Positions 59,448 through 64,000 of a DNA stretch of 64,000 nucleotides are shown one piece after another. Numbering within the stretch: position 1 is the stretch's first letter; every line of letters starts with the position of its first letter. Made by a program: the position numbers and the translations under genes. Below the pieces are notes generated by a model. It worked only from the letters and a program-made list of their open reading frames with translations. It did no database searches and was not told the DNA's origin. Location of the stretch: contig JAPZSB010000010.1 in the NCBI GenBank assembly GCA_027531565.1, positions 171,209 through 235,208 of the forward strand, in the 5' to 3' direction. The DNA is from Beijerinckiaceae bacterium (lineage in GTDB: Bacteria; Pseudomonadota; Alphaproteobacteria; Rhizobiales; Beijerinckiaceae).

Positions 59448-59468
59448 GGCTCTCACCGCTTCCGCACG

Positions 59469-59498
59469 GGGCCGGGTTCATCCCGGCCCTTTGCTTTT
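59469..59498 (+). terminator. Intrinsic terminator after the Kbp-like gene
   Basis: A perfect 8-bp stem GGGCCGGG/CCCGGCCC (59469-59489, loop TTCAT) is followed by TTTGCTTTT. Confidence 0.88.
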
Positions 59499-59602
59499 GT
59501 GCATGGCCCCGGCATGCAGGCACCGGAAAATCGCCCGCATGCGCTCTGACGCATTGACCCCGGCACCGGGAGCCTCTATCCAGCGCGCTCCATCCACGGT
59601 GA

Positions 59603-59678
59603 GAGCTCGTAGCTCAGTCGGTAGAGCACGTGACTTTTAATCATGGGGTCGTGGGTTCGAATCCCACCGAGCTCACCA
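59603..59678 (+). tRNA. tRNA-Lys (anticodon TTT)
   Basis: The 76-base cloverleaf has a 7-bp acceptor stem GAGCTCG/CGAGCTC, a D-arm TAGCTCAGTCGGTAGAGCA, anticodon arm with loop CTTTTAA (anticodon TTT), T-arm GTGGGTTCGAATCCCAC and an encoded CCA end. The 3' part is repeated 108 bases downstream. Confidence 0.97.
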
Positions 59679-59713
59679 AGGATGCGTCAGCTAGTGAACC
59701 CATGACTTGATCC

Positions 59714-59749
59714 GGCTGGCATGGTCGGGCTTTGCCCGGAATGCCAGCC
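59714..59749. other. Strong two-part hairpin between tRNA-Lys and its partial copy
   Basis: An outer stem GGCTGGCAT/ATGCCAGCC (9 bp) encloses an inner stem CGGGC/GCCCG with loop TTT. No T-run follows, so it is not a typical terminator. It fills most of the interval between the tRNA and its repeated 3' end. Confidence 0.6.
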
Positions 59750-59760
59750 AGAGAGAATCC

Positions 59761-59793
59761 GGGTTCGAATCCCTCCGAGCTCACCACGGATGC
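59761..59793 (+). repeat. Partial duplicate of the tRNA-Lys 3' end
   Basis: The 33 bases repeat 59653-59685 (T-loop, 3' acceptor strand, CCA and six or seven bases beyond) with two mismatches. No matching 5' half (GAGCTCG) occurs between the copies, so this is not a second tRNA. It could be an attachment-site scar or a partial tandem duplication. Confidence 0.75.
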
Positions 59794-59831
59794 TCCGGCG
59801 GATCATCGCCATCGCGAAGCTTGTGTTCCGC

Positions 59832-60050
59832 ATGCCCCCAGCTCCTCCGCCAAGCCCCTGCATCCGGATCTGCCAGATCGACGCCGGAACCGGCTGGTGC
59901 ATCGGCTGCGGCCGGACGGGTGAGGAGATCGGCGACTGGCTCTTCATGAGTACCGCCCAGCGGCTGGCATTGATGGCGGAATTGCCGCGCCGCCTGGCCC
60001 GGCTTTCCGCAGGGTCTGCCGCGGACGATCAGCCGAGCCGGGCTTCGTAG
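59832..60050 (+). CDS. DUF1289 family small protein
   Basis: The 72-residue protein has four cysteines in the DUF1289 pattern ([15 protein letters not shown] then IGCGRT, C10, C14, C23, C26) and a helical tail with [17 protein letters not shown]. The motif suggests Fe-S or Zn binding; the role is unknown. An ATG at 59790 would add 14 residues but begins inside the tRNA-derived repeat and has no ribosome-binding site. The 3' end overlaps folD by 22 bases on the opposite strand. Confidence 0.8.
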   Translation: MPPAPPPSPCIRICQIDAGTGWCIGCGRTGEEIGDWLFMSTAQRLALMAELPRRLARLSAGSAADDQPSRAS

Positions 60051-60898
60051 GAATCCAGCGTATTCTCGAGCAGGCAGGCGATGGTCATCGGGCCGACGCC
60101 ACCGGGAACGGGCGTGATGGCCCCTGCCACCTCGCGCGCCGAGGCGAAATCCATGTCCCCGACCAGCCGGGACTTTCCGGTTTCCGGATCGGTGATCCGG
60201 TTGATGCCGACATCGATGACGATTGCGCCCGGCTTGACATAGCGGGCATCCATCATCTTCGGGCGGCCGACCGCCGCGACAAGGATATCCGCCGACCGGC
60301 AGACCGCTTCGAGGTCCCGCGTCTTCGAATGGGCGATGGTCACGGTACAGCTCTGGGCAAGCAGAAGCGCCGCCATCGGCTTGCCGACAATGTTCGACCG
60401 GCCGACCACCACGGCATTCAGGCCGGCAAGGTCCTTCCGGATGCTGTGGATCAGATGGAGCGAGCCGCGCGGCGTGCAGGGAATGAAGGCGCGGCTGCCG
60501 ATGCTGAGCCGCCCGACATTGACCGGGTGGAAGCCATCCACGTCCTTGGCCGGGTCGATCGCCTCGATCACCCGCTCCGGATCGATATGGGTCGGCAAAG
60601 GCAACTGCACGAGAATGCCATCCACCGCCGGATCGGCATTGAGCCGCGCGATCAGCGCCAGCAGCGCCGGTTCGGATGTGTCCACCGGCAGCTTGTGCTC
60701 GATGGAGACCATGCCGATCTCGACCGTCTGTTTGGCTTTGGACGCGACATAGACCTGGCTTGCCGGGTCCTCGCCGACCAGCACGACCGCGAGGCCGGGC
60801 GGTCGATGGCCCTTGCCGGTCCAGCCGGCGACGCGGGCGGCGAGGCTCTGCCGCAGGGATGCCGCGATCGCCTTGCCATCGATCAATGCTGCTGCCAT
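60029..60898 (-). CDS. folD: Bifunctional methylenetetrahydrofolate dehydrogenase/cyclohydrolase FolD
   Basis: The 289-residue enzyme interconverts 5,10-methylene-THF and 10-formyl-THF. Motifs are [15 protein letters not shown] with the catalytic lysine, [25 protein letters not shown] and [18 protein letters not shown]. The start MAAALIDGK is chosen over an upstream in-frame ATG. It lies 97 bases downstream of soxG on the same strand, which fits processing of methylene-THF made by sarcosine oxidase. Confidence 0.97.
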   Translation of the reverse strand: MAAALIDGKAIAASLRQSLAARVAGWTGKGHRPPGLAVVLVGEDPASQVYVASKAKQTVEIGMVSIEHKLPVDTSEPALLALIARLNADPAVDGILVQLPLPTHIDPERVIEAIDPAKDVDGFHPVNVGRLSIGSRAFIPCTPRGSLHLIHSIRKDLAGLNAVVVGRSNIVGKPMAALLLAQSCTVTIAHSKTRDLEAVCRSADILVAAVGRPKMMDARYVKPGAIVIDVGINRITDPETGKSRLVGDMDFASAREVAGAITPVPGGVGPMTIACLLENTLDSYEARLG

Positions 60899-60995
60899 GC
60901 CCTGCCCTCCGCCTCGACCGTCCTGCACGCGCTTCGGCGCCTCTATACGCGCCGAGTCGCCCGCGTGGAACCCGATTCGGCGCGGGAACGCCCGA

Positions 60996-61541
60996 TCAGC
61001 TGTGGTCGCGGGCTGATTCCGCCATTGAGGCCACGAAATAGGGGGCGAGGCTGCGGTCGATCTCCAGCCGGAACACGGATGGGGCCATCCGCCAGATCAT
61101 CAGCCCGATACGATGGAACAGGCTCCGCGTGGCCATGCCGGGCGGGAAGGCCTGTTCCGACAGGTCGAGCGGGCAGCCGGCATTGAGGAGGTCTGCCGCG
61201 CCTTCGCCTTCGAGAACGAAGCCGACCTGCCGGTGCGAGATCTCGACAAGGCTGCGCGGGTGGGCCGCCAGCGCCTTTTCAAGCGCGGCGAAAACCTCCG
61301 CCCCTTCCGCCTCCGGTACGATGAGCCACCATTCATCCGGACCGAGATGCAACGCCACGCGGGCGCCCGGCTTGCCACGCTCGCCATGGCTGGCACCGCG
61401 ATTGATCGCCTCCGGCAGCGCCAGCCCGTAGGCCTTGCCTGCTGCCGTGAGGGCACCCGCCGGGAGGCGGAGCACGAAGCGAGCCAGTGGCGGCGCCTCG
61501 ATCAGCCGGAAACGGGGCGTATCGGTGAAGCCGTCAGCCAT
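60996..61541 (-). CDS. soxG: Sarcosine oxidase subunit gamma
   Basis: The 181-residue protein fits SoxG: an N-terminal [19 protein letters not shown], central [49 protein letters not shown] and a C-terminal [10 protein letters not shown]. In heterotetrameric sarcosine oxidase the gamma subunit packs against alpha. Its ATG overlaps the soxA stop by eight bases. Confidence 0.9.
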   Translation of the reverse strand: MADGFTDTPRFRLIEAPPLARFVLRLPAGALTAAGKAYGLALPEAINRGASHGERGKPGARVALHLGPDEWWLIVPEAEGAEVFAALEKALAAHPRSLVEISHRQVGFVLEGEGAADLLNAGCPLDLSEQAFPPGMATRSLFHRIGLMIWRMAPSVFRLEIDRSLAPYFVASMAESARDHS

Positions 61542-64000
61542 GGAGGCGCGTTCCTTCCGGATCGAGGAAGACCGGGTCGACCACCCGGACGGGAATCGTC
61601 TCGCGCTCCATCGGGATATGGAGCACCTGCCCGATGCGGTTGCGGCCATCCTCGACCACGGCGAGCGCGATGCCATGGCCCAGCGAGGCGCTGAAATAGG
61701 CCGAAGTGACATGGCCGAGGGCATGGGTGCCGGCCGGCGCCAGCGAATCCGGCACGATCTGCGCGCCTTCCTCCAGCACGCGGCTCCTGTCCTCCGCCAC
61801 GAGGCCGACAAGCTGCTTCCGGCCGGGCGCCACCAGGTCGGGCCGCATGAGGCCGCGCTTGCCGATGAAATCCGGCTTCTTCTTCCCGATGGCCCAGCCG
61901 AGGCCCATATCCTCCGGCGTCATGGTGCCATCCGTATCCTGCCCGACAATGATGTAGCCCTTCTCGGCGCGCAGCACATGCATCGCCTCGGTGCCGTAGG
62001 GACCGCCGCCGAATTCGGCGGCGCGTTCGGCAAGCTTCTCCCAGAGCGGCAGCGCCATCCCTGCGGGCACGTTGATCTCGTAGCCGAATTCGCCGGTGAA
62101 GCTGACGCGGAACAGCCGGCACGGCAGGCCGTCGATGCGCCCTTCCCGGACCGCCATATGCGGGAAGGCGGCGTTCGAGAGGTCGATCCCCTCGACGAGA
62201 TCGGCGATGATCTCGCGCGAACGCGGGCCCTGCACGGCGATCACCGCCCAATGCTCCGTGATCGAGGTCTGCCAGACCTTCAGGTCCGGCCATTCGGTCT
62301 GGAGGTAATCCTCGAAGATCCCGAACACGCGGGCCGCGCCGCCGGTCGTCGTGGTCAGGTGGAACCTGTCCTCCGCCAGCCGGGCGATGATCCCGTCATC
62401 GATGATGAAGCCGGCCTCGTTGAGCAGCAGCGCGTAGCGGCAGCGCCCGACGGCGAGGCCCCTCACCGGGTTGACATAGACCCGCTCGAGGAATTCGGCC
62501 GCATCCGGCCCGACCAGCTCGATCTTGCCGAGGGTCGAGGCGTCGAACAGGCCGACGGCCTCGCGCACCTTGCGGCATTCGGCCTGAACCGCCTCGTGCA
62601 TGCCCGCATGGCCGGCCGCATCCGGCCCGACCGGGCGGCGCGGCAGGAAATAATGCGCGCGCTTCCAGCTGCCGACATCCTCGAAGACGGCGCCGTTCCG
62701 TTCGGCCCAGTCATGGATCGGCGTGCGCCGGACCGGGTCGAACAGGGCGCCCCGGGCCTGCCCGGCGAAGAGGCCGAACGTGGCCGGCGTGTAGGGGGCG
62801 CGGAAGGTGGTCAGCCCGATTTCCGGCACCGGCCGGCCGGTTTCCGACGCGACGATGGACAGCGCGTTGAGATTGGAGGTCTTGCCCTGATCGGTCGCCA
62901 TGCCGGTGGTGGTGTAGCGCTTCACATGCTCGATCGAGCGGAAGCCCTCCCGCGTGGCGAGACGGAGATCGCGCGCGGTGACATCGTTCTGGAAGTCGAC
63001 GAAGGCTTTCACCCGGTCCGGGGAACCCGGCACCGGCAAGGCGCCCAGGGAGGCCGAACGCATGGCCTCGGGCATGTCCCCGGATGCCGCGCCGATGACG
63101 CGGAGGGTCTGGCCGGGTGGCGGCAGGGCCGGCACATAGGCGCCCAGCCCCTCTTCCCAGCGCAGCTTGCCCTTGACCTGCGAGAAGAGATGGATCGACG
63201 GCGTCCAGCCACCAGCCATCAGCACCGTATCGGCGGTGAAGCCGCCCGAGGGTTCCGCGCTCCCGTCGGGGTGGATCCGCCCCAGTTGCACGCCCGAGAC
63301 GCGCAGATGCCCCGTCGTGCCGATAATCGTCATGCCCGGCAGGACCGGAATGCCGCGGGCCACGGCGCGCGCGGCGACCTCGCCGCCCCGCTGTGCCGAA
63401 CGGGTTTCGGCGATGGCGACGATGTCCGCCCCGGCATCCTGCAGCGCGAAAGCGGCGCCATAGGCGGTATCGCAGGCCGCGAGCACGACGATCTTCCGCC
63501 CGGGCAGCACGCCATAGCGCCGGAGATAGGTTTCCGCGGCGCCGGCGAGCAGGATGCCCGGCCGGTCATTGTCCGGGAAGACGAGCGGGCGCTCGATGGC
63601 CCCGCTGGCCAGCACGACTTCGCCCGCCCTCACCTGCCAGAGCCGTTCGCGCGGCCTTTCCGGGTCCGGCAGGGCCAAAGGGTCAGCCAGCTGTTCGGCG
63701 ATGGCGACGAAATTCCGCGCATAGGCCCCGAAGGCCTGGCTGCGCCGCAGCAAGGTGACATTCGGGCGGGCGGCCAGCGCCTCGACCATCTCGTCGGCGC
63801 GTTCCGGCGCCTCGACCAGCATCCAGCCGCCGAATTCCGCCTGTTCATCGCAGAGGATGACGCGGCAGGCCGGATCTTCCGACCGGCGCAGGGCTTCGGG
63901 GTGGCCGGCCGCGCCGCCCCCGAGGACCCGCCCCGCGCAAAGGGCGAAGCGGTTGGCGGAGTGATCCGGATCCGGCCCAGCGGGCCCCTTCCCGAGGCCC
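61534..64000 (-). CDS. soxA: Sarcosine oxidase subunit alpha, C-terminal part (cut by window edge)
   Basis: The frame is open to the right edge (822 codons including stop), so the start lies beyond base 64000. Seen are a dinucleotide-binding motif VLGGGAAG close to the edge, VILCDEQAEFGG, a middle NAD/FAD-type region (KIVVLAACDTAYGAAFALQD, FTADTVLMAGGWTPS) and a C-terminal GcvT-like folate-binding domain (VSFTGEFGYEINVPAG, GYIIVGQDTDGTMTPED). The subunit oxidises sarcosine with transfer of formaldehyde to tetrahydrofolate. The missing N-terminus normally holds a 2Fe-2S-like domain. Confidence 0.95.
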   Translation of the reverse strand, partial: GLGKGPAGPDPDHSANRFALCAGRVLGGGAAGHPEALRRSEDPACRVILCDEQAEFGGWMLVEAPERADEMVEALAARPNVTLLRRSQAFGAYARNFVAIAEQLADPLALPDPERPRERLWQVRAGEVVLASGAIERPLVFPDNDRPGILLAGAAETYLRRYGVLPGRKIVVLAACDTAYGAAFALQDAGADIVAIAETRSAQRGGEVAARAVARGIPVLPGMTIIGTTGHLRVSGVQLGRIHPDGSAEPSGGFTADTVLMAGGWTPSIHLFSQVKGKLRWEEGLGAYVPALPPPGQTLRVIGAASGDMPEAMRSASLGALPVPGSPDRVKAFVDFQNDVTARDLRLATREGFRSIEHVKRYTTTGMATDQGKTSNLNALSIVASETGRPVPEIGLTTFRAPYTPATFGLFAGQARGALFDPVRRTPIHDWAERNGAVFEDVGSWKRAHYFLPRRPVGPDAAGHAGMHEAVQAECRKVREAVGLFDASTLGKIELVGPDAAEFLERVYVNPVRGLAVGRCRYALLLNEAGFIIDDGIIARLAEDRFHLTTTTGGAARVFGIFEDYLQTEWPDLKVWQTSITEHWAVIAVQGPRSREIIADLVEGIDLSNAAFPHMAVREGRIDGLPCRLFRVSFTGEFGYEINVPAGMALPLWEKLAERAAEFGGGPYGTEAMHVLRAEKGYIIVGQDTDGTMTPEDMGLGWAIGKKKPDFIGKRGLMRPDLVAPGRKQLVGLVAEDRSRVLEEGAQIVPDSLAPAGTHALGHVTSAYFSASLGHGIALAVVEDGRNRIGQVLHIPMERETIPVRVVDPVFLDPEGTRLHG

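Noticed and set aside
59679..59786. A second tRNA gene downstream of tRNA-Lys
   Set aside because: Only the T-loop and 3' acceptor strand are present; no 5' acceptor, D-arm or anticodon arm can be folded.

Overview
The window is a GC-rich (roughly two thirds G+C by eye), densely packed stretch of bacterial chromosome that reads as an alphaproteobacterium, most like Rhodospirillales or a relative. The signs are a dusB-ntrB-ntrC-ntrY-ntrX-hfq-hflX run, a fused IspD/IspF enzyme, a lipoyl domain on the pyruvate dehydrogenase E1-beta subunit, a direct-repeat GAAC-N7-GAAC LexA operator, and the order ppiD-trpE-trpG-trpD-trpC-moaC-moeA-lexA-comEC-gltX-gltA. The species cannot be named from sequence reading alone. 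No CRISPR array, prophage, transposase or plasmid function was seen.

Layout. 1-3803 (+): 3' part of metG, tatD, a PhnP-like metallo-hydrolase and mazG. 3806-13184 (-): dusB, the two nitrogen-type two-component pairs ntrBC and ntrYX, hfq and hflX, transcribed leftward. 13389-15095 (+): ispDF and pncC. 15102-28920 (-): a long colinear block around pyruvate dehydrogenase: eno, an EamA transporter, ftsB, pdhA, pdhB, a small membrane ORF, pdhC, several small envelope or unknown genes, lpdA, a GlsB-type membrane protein coupled to a secreted VHL-beta-like protein, lipA and a RatA-like protein. Lipoyl synthase therefore sits with two lipoylated PDH subunits and E3. 29104-30253 (+): queF and a TlpA/CcmG-like thioredoxin. 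30263-38483 (-): tpiA, secG, pyrG, then an accessory cassette (DUF350, DUF1190, YjfC/GspS-like ATP-grasp ligase, glyoxalase-like protein, second small DUF1190-like protein), then kdsA and a TerB-like gene. 38642-49082 (+): ppiD, trpE, trpG, trpD, trpC, moaC, moeA and lexA, interrupted by a reversed, GC-poorer TPR gene between trpE and trpG. 49060-51360 (-): comEC. 51521-55456 (+): gltX, gltA and a GC-poorer outer-membrane barrel. 55504-58823 (-): glmS and glmU. 59001-60050 (+): a Kbp-like BON/LysM protein, tRNA-Lys, a partial copy of its 3' end, and a DUF1289 gene. 60029-64000 (-): folD, soxG and the 3' part of soxA.

Most genes are housekeeping: central carbon metabolism (eno, tpiA, pdh, gltA), tryptophan, molybdopterin, isoprenoid, KDO and UDP-GlcNAc synthesis, and nitrogen regulation. 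The observations most worth following are: (i) the DUF350/DUF1190/ATP-grasp/VOC cassette inserted in an otherwise conserved pyrG-kdsA order, with a duplicated DUF1190-like member; (ii) two palindromic repeat elements of intergenic type in opposite orientation inside the coding sequence of the pdhC linker; (iii) three GAAC boxes at exact 7-nt spacing upstream of lexA; (iv) a near-perfect partial duplication of the tRNA-Lys 3' end next to a strong hairpin; and (v) genes of unusual composition dropped into the trp and pdh operons. Starts were chosen from ribosome-binding sites, overlaps and family N-termini, and several are stated to be uncertain.
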